Below are positions 32,553-45,500 of a DNA stretch of 64,000 bases, in pieces. The first letter of the stretch is position 1. The number at the start of each line of letters is the position of its first letter. This DNA comes from Thereva unica (lineage: Eukaryota; Arthropoda; Insecta; Diptera; Therevidae). The notes below the pieces were generated by a model, which was given only the letters and a program-made list of their open reading frames with translations, ran no database searches and was not told where the DNA came from. Made by a program: the position numbers and the translations under genes. The stretch covers positions 103,997,248 to 104,061,247 of the forward strand of contig OX465281.1 in NCBI GenBank assembly GCA_949987705.1, given 5' to 3'.

Positions 32553-33330
32553 TTGCATTTCATCGCATTAGTTTTCATTATTACTGAAATAATCGCGAAA
32601 ACCCCCTAAAAAGGGGTGTTTTTTGCATTTTTAGGGGTGACGCCCTAGTTTTAGGACCGCGGAACCTCGATTTTCGTGATCAGCGACCCCAAAAACCTTC
32701 AGGGTTCGATTTTCTTAACGGTGTTATTTTGGAACACCTCCCCCCCCTAGTTTTCAATGAACTATATTGTTGGGGTAGTTTTAACCCCTTAAGGGTTAAA
32801 AATAATTTATTTCTGCCTGACAGTACGCCCACAATCGAATTTGAAGCATAAACATGAAACATTTTTTTTTACAATTTTTGCCATTTTTTCGCCAATTTAG
32901 GGGTACTTTCAACCCTTTAGGAGTACCCCTTACCATTAAGTTCACCTTAATTTAGTATAAATCAACCACCTTCGCAAATAAATATTAAAAAAAAGTGCAT
33001 TTCATCGCATTAGTTTTCATTATTACTGAAATAATCGCGAAAACCCCCTAAAAAGGGGTGTTTTTTGCACGCGGGACCTCGATTTTCGTGATCAGTGACC
33101 CCAAAAACGTTTAGGGTTCGAACCTTTCTTAACGGTGTTATTTTGGAACACCCCCACGTTTTGAATGGACTAAAAATAGTGTGATGATTTATGCGCCATC
33201 TGTTTGTCAAAAAGCATAACCAACGATTGTCGGTAACAACTCTGGTTGATGTCTGAACTAATGACTTATGTACTAAACTAAAATTGGAACGCGCGAGAAG
33301 TGAAGACAATTTCAAGCTTTTGGACGAAAA
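32553..33330. repeat. Direct repeat of about 440 bp, two copies
   Basis: GCATTTCATCGCATTAGTTT starts units at about 32557 and 32996. Both continue through AATCGCGAAAACCCCCTAAA, CTCGATTTTCGTGATCAG and GGTGTTATTTTGGAACACC. The second unit is cut short and diverges after about 33170. There is no coding potential. Unit 1 ends with ATCAACCACCTTCGCAAATA (about 32963-32982), found inverted at 36183-36212. Confidence 0.75.
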
Positions 33331-33965
33331 GAAAAGAACATACCACTAGGCTCGAGAAAAAGGACTCGAGAAGGTTCCAGATGTTAAATAAATGTGGAGC
33401 ATTGATTATCTATAAGTAGATGCGTAATCATGAGACCTGCGAGGATGGCGGGTGTTGGTGTTTGGCGGCGCTGGCATCTGTTTTCTTTTTGCGGTTTGTT
33501 CTTTCGGTAAAACTTGCAAGATTTGGAAGCTTTGGTTTGGAGTTTCGATAATACATAATAAAAAAGCTGAGGGTTATCGATGATGGAAATAAAGTGTACA
33601 TAAGAAGGTATTTTCTTGGAACATTTAAATGAAGTTGAATTTATTTTGGCTGGGGCGCGGTGCCGTATAAAAATTTGAGATATCGAATTTCATGATTTTT
33701 CAGTTTTCGGACTTTTTGATTTTATGAGACTTATTTGCATTAGTTAGCGAAAAGTCCATTTGCAACGCAAAGGAATGCGAGGGGTGTCAAAACACCGTTT
33801 TGAAACTATTTCTCTTCATGTTTTTTGGTGGCTGATTATGAAAATCCGCAGGAAATTTTAGGACTGCAATAAAATATGTTTGTCACCCTTATAAATATAA
33901 AATACACGCACCTTTTTAAGGATAAGGATAATTATAATAAATCAAATTAAATGCACTCTTTTTAA
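33331..33965. other. No gene recognised
   Basis: Unassigned AT-rich sequence. May include the non-palindromic tail of the 33970-36180 insertion, by analogy with 41394-42034, but no boundary can be placed. Confidence 0.4.
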
Positions 33966-35225
33966 ATTCTTTTATTTAACTTGCACTGTTTGTCGTCAAA
34001 TCTTGGAAGTTAAATTTGACCCACTTCCCGGTTTCGGATAGAGCTGAAATTTTGCATACACGTTTAGTTTGGATGACAATGTAATCTGGCCATTTTGTAA
34101 AAATATCAAGATAGCGGTTCCAAAATGGCGGCCGCTTTTATTTTACTCACACTGTTTGTCGTCAAATCTTGGAAGTTAAATTTGACCCACTTCCCGGTTT
34201 CGGATAGAGCTGAAATTTTGCATACACGTTTAGTTTGGATGACAATGCAATCTGGCCATTTTGTAAAAATATCAAGATGGCGGTTCCAAAATGGCGCCCG
34301 ATTTTTGAAATTGTGCTCCGCGGCCCTTTGAAATGGGTATCAAATGAAAGGATATGACAGGTAGAACACAATAAGCTATGTGGCGTCATTCCAAATTCAA
34401 AATGGCGGACAACACTTACACTGTTTGTCGTCAAATCTTGGAAGTTAAATTTGACCCACTTCCCGGTTTCGGATAGAGCTGAAATTTTGCATTCACGTTT
34501 AGTTTGGATGACAATGCAATCTGGCCATTTTGTAAAAATATCATGATGGCGGTTCCAAAATGGCGCCCGATTTTTGAAATTGTGCTCCGCGGCCCTCTGA
34601 CATGGGTATCAAATGAAAGGATATGACAGGTAGAACACAATAAGCTATGTGGCGTCATTCTAAATTCAAAATGGCGGCCAACACTTGCACTGTTTGTCGT
34701 CAAATCTTGGAAGTTAAATTTGACCCACTTCCCGGTTTCGGATAGAGCTGAAATTTTGCATACACGTTTAGTTTGGGTGACAATTCAATCTGGCCATTTT
34801 GTAAAAATATCAAGATGGCGGTTCCAAAATGGCGCCCGATTTTTGAAATTGTGCTCCGCGGCCCTCTGACATGGGTATCAAACGAAAGGATATGACAGGT
34901 AGAACACAATAAGCTATGTGGCGTCATTCCAAATTCAAAATGGCGGCCAACACTTACACTGTTTGTCGTCAAATCTTGGAAGTTAAATTTGACCCACTTC
35001 CCGATTTCAGATAGAGCTGAAATTTTGCATACACGTTTAGTTTGGATGACAATGCAATCTGGCCATTTTGTAAAAATATCAAGATGGCGGATCCAAAATG
35101 GCGCCCGATTTTTAAAATTGTGCTCCGCGTCCCTCTGACATGGGTATCAAATGAAAGGATATGACAGGTAGGACACAATAAGCTATGTGGCGTCATTCCA
35201 AATTCAAAATGGCGGCCAACACTAA
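33966..35225. repeat. 269-bp tandem array, about five copies
   Basis: CACTGTTTGTCGTCAAATCT recurs at about 33985, 34148, 34419, 34688 and 34957. The last spacings are 269 bp; the first unit is only about 163 bp. Each full unit contains CAAGATGGCGGTTCCAAAAT and CATGGGTATCAAATGAAAGG, the latter being the reverse complement of the GATACCCATG motif in the 37745-41393 array. Identical 90-codon minus frames in each unit are repeat artefacts. Confidence 0.9.
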
Positions 35226-35312
35226 ATTGCGGAAAGCTTATAATAGACTAAAAAGTAGAAAATATAACCGATCAACTACCAATTTTGCACACACTCGTAG
35301 TTCGGGTGGTTA

Positions 35313-35590
35313 ATGTGTATGAATGATGAGATGAATAGTTGAGTTAAGGGTGAGTTGATAATAAAGAAGCAATACACGTTACAAAAAATCACAAACAAAC
35401 ACAGAGATACTGCTGTCAACTAAATTCAACTACTCAAATACTGAACTCATGTCCGTATGCATAATTTCAACTAAACCCAGGTAGCAGAGCTGAGTCAAGT
35501 TCAGTCAACCTTAACCCAACTCGACTCCCGTTTACATGTAGTTAGACTTGGGTTCAACTTGAGTTCAACTCATCATGTATAAGTACTAAA
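35313..35590. mobile_element. Possible 275-bp MITE inside degenerate 269-bp repeat
   Basis: Splits a unit between GGGTGGTTAATG and AATGCAATCTGACC, compared with the canonical GGATGACAATGCAATCTGG. AATG flanks both sides. The ends (TGTATGAATGATGAG and CTCATCATGTATAAG) are weakly complementary. Confidence 0.35.
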
Positions 35591-35789
35591 TGCAATCTGA
35601 CCTTTTTGTAAAAAAATCAAGAAGACGGTTCCGAGATGGCGGCCGTTTTTGCAATTATGATCCACCGAGCGCACGACATGGGTATCAAATGAATACAGTA
35701 AACTGTGTGACGTAATTTTAAATCTAATAGAATTGCCATCATAAAATGGCGGAATACATATAATAAACTAAAAAGTAGAAAATAAAATA

Positions 35790-36178
35790 AATGGTTAAAA
35801 AAATTTTTTAAAAAAAATTCTTTACATTAACTAAAAAATGTACTGAAAAGTAAAAAATAAAAAATATTTTAAAGAAAGCGTGAAATTTCAATTTTAATGA
35901 AAAAGTTAATTAAAAGAATGGCGCATTTTTCATCAAAAAATTTTGTTAGAATTTGAAATTAACAAAGCAAAAAATTGAGGGTTATTGTAAATCTCACGCG
36001 ATTTACAGTTATATTTTCAATTTTTGATGAAAAATGCGCCATTCTTTTAATTAACTTTTTCATTAAAATTGAAATTTCACGCTTTCTTTAAAATATTTTT
36101 TATTTTTTACTTTTCAGTACATTTTTTAGTTAATGTAAAGAATTTTTTTTAAAAAATTTTTTTAACCATTTATTTTTT
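35790..36178. repeat. Long palindrome at the end of the 269-bp array
   Basis: AAATGGTTAAAAAAATTTTTT (from about 35790) is mirrored at about 36155-36175. Arms of about 155 bp include AAAGAAAGCGTGAAATTTCA and GAATGGCGCATTTTTCATC, with a spacer of about 80 bp. Same arrangement as the palindromes at 10005-10505 and 37205-37744: each caps one end of a GATACCCAT-type array. Confidence 0.85.
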
Positions 36179-36182
36179 TATA

Positions 36183-36659
36183 TTTATTTGCGAAGGTGGT
36201 TGATTTTTATTTAATCTAGCCAAATTTTATCAAGCATTAAGGGGATAAAACTAAAGGGAAGTAATATTTTAAAAATAAACTTTATACAGCAGCTTTTTTC
36301 TACGTTTTGGGTAATTGTTGCTGCTACCGGATTGCAGGTTGGTTGCTTGGTATTGTTAAGAAGAAATAAGTCATTTTCAACCACCCCTAGATACAGGTTG
36401 TATTTGAAAAATGATTCAAATATTTTTATGTGTTTAAATTTTATTTTTGATGAAATAATATCAAAAATAAATTGGAAAATTTATTATAACCTCTTTTTCA
36501 ATGCGGTGAACCACCCTTGAATCAAATCAAAATAAAAAAAAAACTTGAAAAATGTTGTACGATTTTTGAACAAATTTCCCGAAATAACTCTTGTACAACT
36601 AGTCCATTATTTTGTTTGTCATATCATGGTTCATTGTCTTGCAGTAAGATTAGTACAAG
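36183..36659. other. No gene recognised
   Basis: Begins with the inverted copy of 32960-32985, then AT-rich unique sequence up to the BEL target duplication. A 62-codon frame (36332-36520) has no domain. Confidence 0.4.
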
Positions 36660-37204
36660 GGTGGTGTTAGGGCTTAGAATGCCTAAAACTCAGTGGACTA
36701 CAGGGCAGCCTAAGAAATAAACCTTGTTTGACGATTCGAACTTTTATTTAACAATTTTCAACCCTTTTTACAATTTTAAAATTCAATATAAATTCACTAA
36801 TTCAAATTCAAATAAACATTAAGTTAACTATTAAAAATTCAATAAAATTCACAAACCAAAAATATTTTAATTCATAAAATTTCACAATTCTTTAATTCTG
36901 AATGTAGTCCTTTTTCTCGATAAACTGAATTTACTCCAATTATTAATGTCCAAAATGTGTCCTTACACTTCGATGCCACTTGTATCTGAAGATTTAAATT
37001 TTATTTTTGTTAGCAATTAGAAATGTACATCAACTCGATACGTAAGATGTACTTGACTATTGGGAATTTTACATGAACTTGTTTCGTTGCATGTATTTAG
37101 GAGTTAGGAATATTTACTTACATGAACTCGACGCGTTCCATGTAAAGTAAATGGGACTTTGGGATGAATTTACATCAACTCGTAACGTTCGATGTAAATA
37201 TTAT

Positions 37205-37744
37205 CCCACCAAAAAAACATTAAAAATGTGAATTAGAAGTTCGTGGGCGCGGAAATTATTTATTGGGACAGTTTAAAAAACACTTATAACAAAAAGAAGG
37301 GATATGAGTTAGTCAAGATGAATCGTTAATAGCATGAAATAATTAAACACGTGCATTTACGAACGAATTCAAAGGAATTTTACAACAATTTTAGAGCATG
37401 AATCTTAGCTGCCCTTCGAAATGTAACAAATTTTATTAGAAATACTATAGACTGAGCCACGCTGAATTCAGCTAAGATTCATGCTAGGTATACAACGAAC
37501 GCGCCAGCCAAATACCTTTTTCGCGGTTGATAATACTTTATTGAGTTTTAAATAAAAATTGGCAGTATATAATTCCTTTGAATTCGTTCGTAAATGCACG
37601 TGTTTAATTATTTCATGCTATTAACGATTCATCTTGACTAATCCATATCACTTCTTTTTGTTATAAGTGTGTTTTAAACTGTCCCAATAAATAATTTCCG
37701 CGCCCACGAACTTCTAATTCACATTTTTAATGTTTTTTTGGTGG
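37205..37744. repeat. 540-bp palindrome, arms about 175 bp
   Basis: CCCACCAAAAAAACATTAAA at the left is mirrored by TTTAATGTTTTTTTGGTGG at the right; arms extend to about 37380 and 37568. Within the spacer a second dyad (AGCATGAATCTTAGCTG about 37396, CAGCTAAGATTCATGCT about 37468) makes a nested hairpin. Confidence 0.9.
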
Positions 37745-40700
37745 TTGTATTCTACTTATCATACCCTTTCATTTGATACCCATGTCGTGGGGGTTGCGAA
37801 GAAAATGGTAATACGTCCTCTTGAGGTGGCCTCGGTGGATCTAACTATTTATTGAGTATACTATATTGCTTATTGTATTCTACTTATCATACTCTTTAAT
37901 TTGATAACCATGTCGAGGGGATTGTGAAGAAAATGATAATCCGCCCTCTTGAGATGACAGCCATGGATCTAACCAGATATTGAGTATATTATATCGCCTA
38001 TGGTATTCTACTTATGATACCCTTTTAATTGATACCTATGTCGAGGTGGTGGTGAAGAAATGGTAGTCCGCCCTCTTGAGATGGCCGCCATGGATATAAA
38101 GACATAGCTTATTGTGTTCTACTTATCATGCCCTTTCATTTGATACCCATGTCGAGGGGGTTGTGAAGAAAATGGTAATCCGCCCTCTTGAGATAACCGC
38201 CGTGGATCTAAATATATTTTAAGTATACTAAATCGCTTATTGTGTTCTACTTATCATACCCTTTCATTTGATACCCATGTCGAGGGCATTGTGAAGAAAA
38301 TGGTAATACGCCCTCTTGAGATGACAGCCATGGATCTAACCAGATATTGAGTATATTATATCACTTATGGTATTCTACTTATGATACCCTTTCAATTGAT
38401 ACCTATGTCGAGGTGGTGGTGAAGAAATGGTAGTCCGCCCTCTTGAGATGGCCGCCATGGATATAAAGACATAGCTTATTGTGTTCTACTTATCATGCCC
38501 TTTCATTTGATACCCATGTCGAGGGGGTTGTGAAGAAAATGGTAATCCGCCCTCTTGAGATAACCGCCGTGGATCTAAATATATTTTAAGTATACTAAAT
38601 AGCTTATTGTGTTCTACTTATCATTCCCTTTCATTTGATACCCATGTCGTGGGGGTTGAGAAGAAAATGGCAATACGTCCTCTTGAGGTGGCCTCGGTGG
38701 ATCTAACTATTTATAGAGTATACTATATTGCTTATTGTATTCTACTTATCATACCCTTTCATTTGATACCCATGTCGAGGGGATTGTGAAGAAAATGGTA
38801 ATACGCCCTCTTGAGATGACAGCCATGGATGTAACCAGATATTGAGTATATTATATCGCTTATGGTATTCTACTTATGATACCCTTTCAATTGATACCTA
38901 TGTCGAGGTGGTGGTGAAGAAATGGTAGTCCGCCCTCTTGAGATGGCCGCCATGGATATAAAGACATAGCTTATTGTGTTCTACTTATCATGCCCTTTCA
39001 TTTGATACCCATGTCGTGGGGGTTGAGAAGAAACTGGCAATACGTCCTCTTGAGGTGGCCTCGGTGGATCTAACTTTTTATTGAGTATACTATATTGCTT
39101 ATTGTATTCTACTTATCATACCCTTTCATTTAATACCCCTGTCGAGGGGATTGTGAAGAAAATGGTAATACGCCCTCTTGAGATGACAGCCATGGATCTA
39201 ACCAGATATTGAGTATATTATATCGCTTATGGCATTCTACTTATGATACCCTTTCAATTGAAACCTATGTCGAGGTGGTGGTAAAGAAATGGTAGTCCGC
39301 CCTCGTGAGACGGCCGCCATGGATATAAAGATATAGCTTATTGTATTCCCCTTATCATACCCTTTCATTTGATACCCATGTCGTGGGGGTTGCGAAGAAA
39401 ATGGTAATACGTCCTCTTGAGGTGTCCTCGGTGGATCTAACTATTTATTGAGTATACTATATTGCTTATTGTATTCTACTTATCATACCCTTTAATTTGA
39501 TAACCATGTCGAGGGGGTTGTGAAGAAAATGATAATCCGCCCTCTTGAGATGACAGCCATGGATTTAACCAGATATTGAGTATATTATATCGTTTATGGT
39601 ATTCTACTTATGATACCCTTTCAATTTATACCTATGTCGAGGTGGTGGTGAAGAAATGGTAGTCCGCCCTCTTGAGACGGCCGCCATGGATATAAAGACA
39701 TAGCTTATTGTATTCTACTTATCATACCCTTTCATTTGATACCCCTGTCGAGGGGATTGTTAAGAAAATGGTAATGCGTCCTCTTGAGGTGGCCTCGGTG
39801 GATCTAACTTTTTATTGAGTATACTATATTGCTTATTGTATTCTACTTATCATACCCTTTCAGTTGATACCCATGTCGTGGGGGTTGTGCAGAAAATGGT
39901 AATGCGTCCTCTTCAGGTGGCCTCGGTGGATCTAACTATTTATTGAGTATACTATATTGCTTATTGTATTCTACTTATCATACCCTTTCATTTAATACCC
40001 CTGTCGAGGGGATTGTGAAGAAAATGGTAATCCGCCCTCTTGAGATGACAGCCATGGATCTAACCAGATATTGAGTATATTATATCGCTTATGGTAATCT
40101 ACTTATGATACCCTTTCAATTGATACCTATGTCGAGGTGGTGGTGAAGAAATGCTGAGGTGGCCTCGGTGGATCTAACTATTTATTGAGTATACTATATT
40201 GCTTATTGTATTCTACTTATCATACCCTTTCATTTAATACCCATGTCGAGGGGATTGTGAAGAAAATGGTAATCCGCCCTCTTGAGATGACAGCCATGGA
40301 TCTAACCAGATATTGAGTATATTATATCGCTTATGGTAATCTACTTATGATACCCTTTCAATTGATACCTATGTCGAGGTGGTGGTGAAGAAATGCTGAG
40401 GTGGCCTCGGTGGATCTAACTATTTATTGAGTATACTATATTGCTTATTGTATTCTACTTATCATACCCTTTCATTTGATACCCATGTCGAGGGGATTGT
40501 GAAGAAAATGGTAATACGCCCTCTTGAGATGACAGCCATGGATCTAACCAGATATTGAGTATATTATATCGCTTATGGTATTCTACTTATGATACCCTTT
40601 CAATTGATACCTATGTTGAGGTGGTGGTAAAGAAATGGTAGTCCGCCCTCTTGAGACGGCCGCCATGGATATAAAGACATAGCTTATTGTATTCTACTTA

Positions 40701-41393
40701 TCATACCCTTTCGTTTGATACCCATGTCGAGGGGGTTGTGAAGAAAATGGTAATGCGTCCTCTTGAGGTGGCCTCGGTGGATCTAACTTTTTATTGAGTA
40801 TACTATATTGCTTATTGTATTCTATTTATCATACCCTTTCAGTTGATACCCATGTCGTGGGGGTTGTGCAGAAAATGGTAATGCGTCCTCTTCAGGTGGC
40901 CTCGGTGGATCTAACTATTTATTGAGTATACTATATTGCTTATTGTATTCTACTTATCATACCCTTTCATTTGATACCCATGTCGAGGGGGTTGAGAAGA
41001 AAATGGTAATCCGCCCTCTTGAGATGACAGCCATGGATCTAGCCATATATTGAGTAAATTATATCGCTTATGGTATTCTACTTATGATACCCTTTCAATT
41101 GATACCTATGTCGAGGTGGTGGTGAAGAAATGGTAGTCCGCCCTCTTGAGACAGCCGCCATGGATATAAAGACATAGCTTATTGTATTCTACTTGTCACA
41201 CCCTTTCGTTTGATACCCATGTCGAGGGGGTTGTGAAGAAAATGGTAATGCGTCCTCTTGAGGTGGCCTCGGTGGATCTAACTTTTTATTGAGTATACTA
41301 TATTGCTTATTGTATTCTACTTATCATACCGTTTCATTTGATACCCATGTCGAGGGGGTTGTGAAGAAAATGGTAATCCGCCCTCTTGAGACG
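37745..41393. repeat. 3.65-kb satellite array, monomers about 110-130 bp in subtypes
   Basis: About thirty monomers share TTCTACTTATCATACCCTTT, CATTTGATACCCATGTCGAG, GAAGAAAATGGTAATCCGCC and CTCTTGAG. At least four subtypes differ in the second half: GATGACAGCCATGGATC, GATGGCCGCCATGGATA, GATAACCGCCGTGGATC and GGTGGCCTCGGTGGATC. Subtypes alternate in a partly regular higher-order pattern, for example the phrase AAGACATAGCTTATTGTG at about 38098, 38468 and 38958. Some block duplications are nearly identical (about 39990-40200 and 40230-40440). Noncoding. Confidence 0.9.
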
Positions 41394-42034
41394 CGTAGCA
41401 TGCGTACACTTTTTGTTAATTACCCAACATTTGACATCAGCAGTGCTGGATTTGACTAACTTGTAACGAATATGTCATATTTTTAGAAATAAATTACGAT
41501 TACGATCTCGGCATTCAGTATTTCAAAATTTTACTGTACATTTGTACTGTGAACTACATGTTTTTTATAGTACCTAACGCAATCTGATACCATAGTTGCG
41601 ACTAACTACTTTAAATGAATACATTTTGTTAATCATCTAATGCCATCTAGCATCAATAGTTCGAGTAAACACTTTTCGACTAACTAGTAGCACCATCTCA
41701 TTTATTGAGCAATTGAAATAACTTAGAGCGCCATCTGACAGAATAATTTTGAGTACCCACTTTTTTAGACTGAAGGAGAAGAAAAAAGTTCGATTCGAAA
41801 TGTAAAAAATGTAAAAATAAAGAAAACGAAGAATGATAGGAAAAAAAAACTCATGGAATAATAAATTATTTATATTTTGGGTATCGGTTACAAATGAAAA
41901 ATTACTTATATTGCTTATAAAAAGGTGATAAATCGCATAATTTTATAAAAAAACACCTTGTTTTCTATGTTTAGGCGTAAATAAGGCATTAGCTGTTTGC
42001 CCTTACGAACTCGGCAAACTACCGCTTGCCTTGA
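41394..42034. other. Nonrepetitive tail of insertion 3
   Basis: Follows the satellite after a TGAGACGCGTAGCATGCG junction. AT-rich; includes GCGCCATCTGACAG-type phrases (about 41638-41740) and a terminal small hairpin near 42012-42030. No frame of interest. Confidence 0.5.
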
Positions 42035-42547
42035 TTTGTGATGATACATGAACTCGGCACGTAACATGTATCTGAGGCTGAGATCACTGGTTATTTTGTG
42101 AGATTTTCTTCGAGCTCGATTCGCTACGAAGATCAATTGTGATCTGAAATTTTCGATCGACTGGCTGCGCTATATATTTCATTCCTGACAATGGCAATTT
42201 TTTGGAAGGCAATGTGGGGGGGGCCATTGGAATTGGAATTTGCTTCAATTATTGTGTATGTGTCCCTTCTTGTTATGTATATCAGCTTTTGATACATAAC
42301 AGCTGATTTATATATTTTGTTGTGACATTTGGTTGGGGTATAGTATGGACGAGGTAAGTTTTTATTCTATTTTATAAATTATTTTAATATTTATATTTTT
42401 AGGGTTTAATTTAGGATTGAACATCCTCCCGGGCCTTGAAGCGATAGCTTCAATTTGTCCATTGTTTTGGTTTTTAAATATTGTTGTTGTTAGAAAGGTG
42501 TTGTTTTGTTTAATAAAAAAGTTTTATTATGCTTATATAGATATGTT

Positions 42548-45500
42548 TTATTTATTCAACTTCCTTTTTTCTTCCCTTTTGTCTGATGTTTCACCTTGTT
42601 TTGGGGCTTGTAGAGTTATGCGGCATCGTCGATCTTTAAGGAATGTGAACCTTAATGTACCTTCCTTACTTTTGTGCCGGTAAGAACGCTTGGCTGCATG
42701 AATTTTGTCCCACGGTAGAGGTAGGTTTTTGATTTTTTGCCATAATGCTGGTTCTACGATGACGTTGGGTGGAATTCCGCCGTGTATGCACGAATGGTGA
42801 TACTGGACAATTAGGAGAACGCTTAAGTGACAAGAATTGTTTAAAATTATGGGATGACGTTCGTCATGACTTATGGGAGCGTTTTGTAAACGTCCGCCGA
42901 CTCTTAAAATTTTGTCGCTGTCTATGAATGGGTTCAAATTTTTTAGTTTGCTTTTTGGATGTACAGTCTTGTGTAATTCTAGATGACGGAGATCATTGGG
43001 AAAGTGTAGTTGTTGATGAAACTTCGCCCAAAGGTTCGTGGCTCGTTCAAGTTCTTGTGTTGATAGCCAAAGTTGCCTTGGTCCGGGGCGTTTGACTGTA
43101 CGGAGACAATATGCCGTGACGCGAATTAATTTTGAAAATGAGGAGAACCTTTTTAGTAGCTCTAACATAAATGGATTTTCATCATACATGGTATGTAACC
43201 CGTGAATATGTTTCCTGGTTTCTAGTTCTGTTTCCTCGAAACTCGGTGAATGAGGCCAGTGGCTGGGATCTTGAACTAGCCAATGAGGTCCGCTCCACCA
43301 CTGTGTTGTAGTGATCAGTTCGTTTGGTAGAACTCCTCTGGAAGCGAGGTCAGCTGGATTGTCTTTCGATGAGACATGATGCCATGGTGCATTCCCTATT
43401 AATGTGAAGATTTCGCTTGTGCGATTTGCCACGAAAGTGGTCCACTTTCTTGGTTGTCCTTTTAGCCATGAGAGGACAATTGATGAGTCTGTCCACATGT
43501 GTGTTTCGATGTTGTCAAGCTGTAAGATATTGCGAGTATGCCGTACTAATTTTGCGGCTAATACTGCACCACAAAGTTCCAATCTTGGTGTAGATATTTG
43601 TTTGATCGGAGCGACTTTAGTTTTGGAGGTGATGATCTGGATTTTCACGTTGTGGTCCGGGGTAGATATTCGACAGTAGATTACGGCTGCATAGGCGTTT
43701 TGCGAGGCGTCACTAAAGGCGTTTAGTTGGATGTCCTGAGAGTTCTGAGTAGTTCCTAACCATCGTGGAATGCGAAGCTGTTCAAGTAGGGGGAGTTGAG
43801 CCCTTATCATGGACCATGAATGTTGTATTTTCGAAGGAACGGGTTCATCCCAGGTACTGCCAAGGATCCACAATGATTGCATCAGAATTTTTGCAGTAAT
43901 TATCACTGGTGAAATCCAGCCTAATGGATCATAAAGTTTGGCAATCTCTGATAGAAGCTCTCGTTTGCTCAGCGTATGATGTTCTTGAGTTATCTTTATT
44001 CTGTAGCTGAATGTGTCAGAGGAAGGGTACCACATAACACCTAAAGATTTAATGCCTTGATCTGGGTTGATGTCAATAGGATCAGATACTGCTCTATCTT
44101 CTTCGGAGATTGTGGCTAGAATAGAATTGTCATTTGTAAGCCACTTTTTGAGCTTGAAACCGCCGCGAAGGAGGAGTTTATCTAAGTCCTTGTGGGTTGT
44201 TATTGCTGCATCGATCGAGTCTGCACCAGTGAGTAGATCATCAACGTAGAAATCGTTAAGTATTATTTCGGAAGCAAGTGGATAGGAGTTACGTTCGTCG
44301 ATGGCTAGCTGCTGGATTGTAGGAATTGCTAAGTATGGAGCGCAAGTAACTCCAAACGTTACCGTGGTTAGACAATATTCTCGCAGGGGATCTGATGGGG
44401 ATTCTCGCCATATGATTCTTTGGTAAGTCACATCATCCGGATGTACCAATACTTGGCGATACATCTTAACAATGTCTGATACCAGCACGTATTTGAATTT
44501 TCTCCAACGAGTAAGAACTGCTATGAGTTCATTCTGCAGTGTGGGACCGGTCAGCAACACATCGTTGAGGGAGTGCCCGGAACTAGTTTGTCTCGACGCA
44601 TCGAATACAATTCGCAGCTTTGTAGAAGTACTCTCTTTGTAGACTGCATGATGCGGTAAGTAGAAACTTTTGTAGAAGATGGAATTACCTCGCTGTACTT
44701 TGGTCTCGTCTTCTGAGTTTGTTGCTGGAATCATGTGTTTTAGTTGAATGTATTCATTGATGCACTTGGCGTACTCGTCTTTTAACTCTGGGTTTGACAA
44801 AAAGCGTCGTTCGAGGTTCAAGAAACTTCCAATGGCGGCTGCCCGCGACCGTCCTAGTGATTGTTGGTGTTGTTCGCTGATGAAAGGTAACCGCACACAA
44901 TATCTGCCATCCATGAGACGTTGATGTGATTCCTGGTAGATTGTTTCGCATTTTTGATCATCTGGATTTATTGCTGGTATGGTTGGAACCTCTTCAATGA
45001 CCCAAAATTGTTGTAACTGTTGGCTGAGAGTTGTTAGCGATACCATAGACGTAAAGGTGTTGGGCGAAGAGAATTCACTGGTATTACTTGATGTTTTCCC
45101 GCATAATATCCAGCCTAACAGAGTCTCTTGTGCGATTGGTTGGTCTTGAAGTCCTTTTCGAATGTTGGGTAATATTAAGGATCCATAAATATCAGCTCCT
45201 AATATTACATCAATTCGTCCTGGTTGATTAAAGGTGGGGTCAGCCAACTTTATCCCTTCAATATGTTTCCAGTCGATGGGTACAAAGGGTCTTGATGGTA
45301 AGAAGGACGTTAAAGTTTTTAAGACAAGGGCTTGTAGATTCAACTGATAACCCCCGGGCTGAATAACCAGGGCTGTTTCCACCATTGACCGGGAAATTCC
45401 AGCGTTGGATTGTTGTACACCCAATATGTTCACAAGGACTGGCTTCTTTTGTAGTGAAAGTGATTGGGCGGCATATTCTGTCAGAAAGGATGTTTGCGAG

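Larger units (their letters stand above)
37204..42034. mobile_element. Palindrome-plus-satellite insertion 3 in BEL LTR
   Basis: The intact LTR reads AAATATTA/TTTGTGATG at 49019-49035; here 4.8 kb lies between these halves, entering between A and T with no evident target duplication. It begins TCCCACCAAAAAAACATT. Order: palindrome 37205-37744, satellite 37745-41393, tail 41394-42034. The tail ends in a small hairpin (GGCAAACTACCGCTTGCC, about 42012-42030) four bases before the boundary. A TC start, A/T insertion and terminal hairpin recall Helitrons, but the end (CTTGA) is not CTRR. No protein is seen. Closely parallels 9991-11549 and 33970-36180. Confidence 0.6.
36665..42423 (-). repeat. 3' LTR of BEL element, split by 4.8-kb insertion
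   Basis: 36665-37203 plus 42035-42423 equals the right LTR (48488-49414) almost base for base. Starts TGTTAGGG and ends TTGAACA in plus orientation. A purine-rich tract (GGGAGGA on the minus strand, about 42424-42432) lies just inside, as a polypurine primer should. Confidence 0.9.

Noticed and set aside
34162..35196. Repeated 90-codon minus frames
   Set aside because: They are the 269-bp satellite read in one frame.
37745..41393. CRISPR-like array
   Set aside because: Repeats lack unique spacers of constant length, the setting is eukaryotic and no cas genes exist; it is a satellite.
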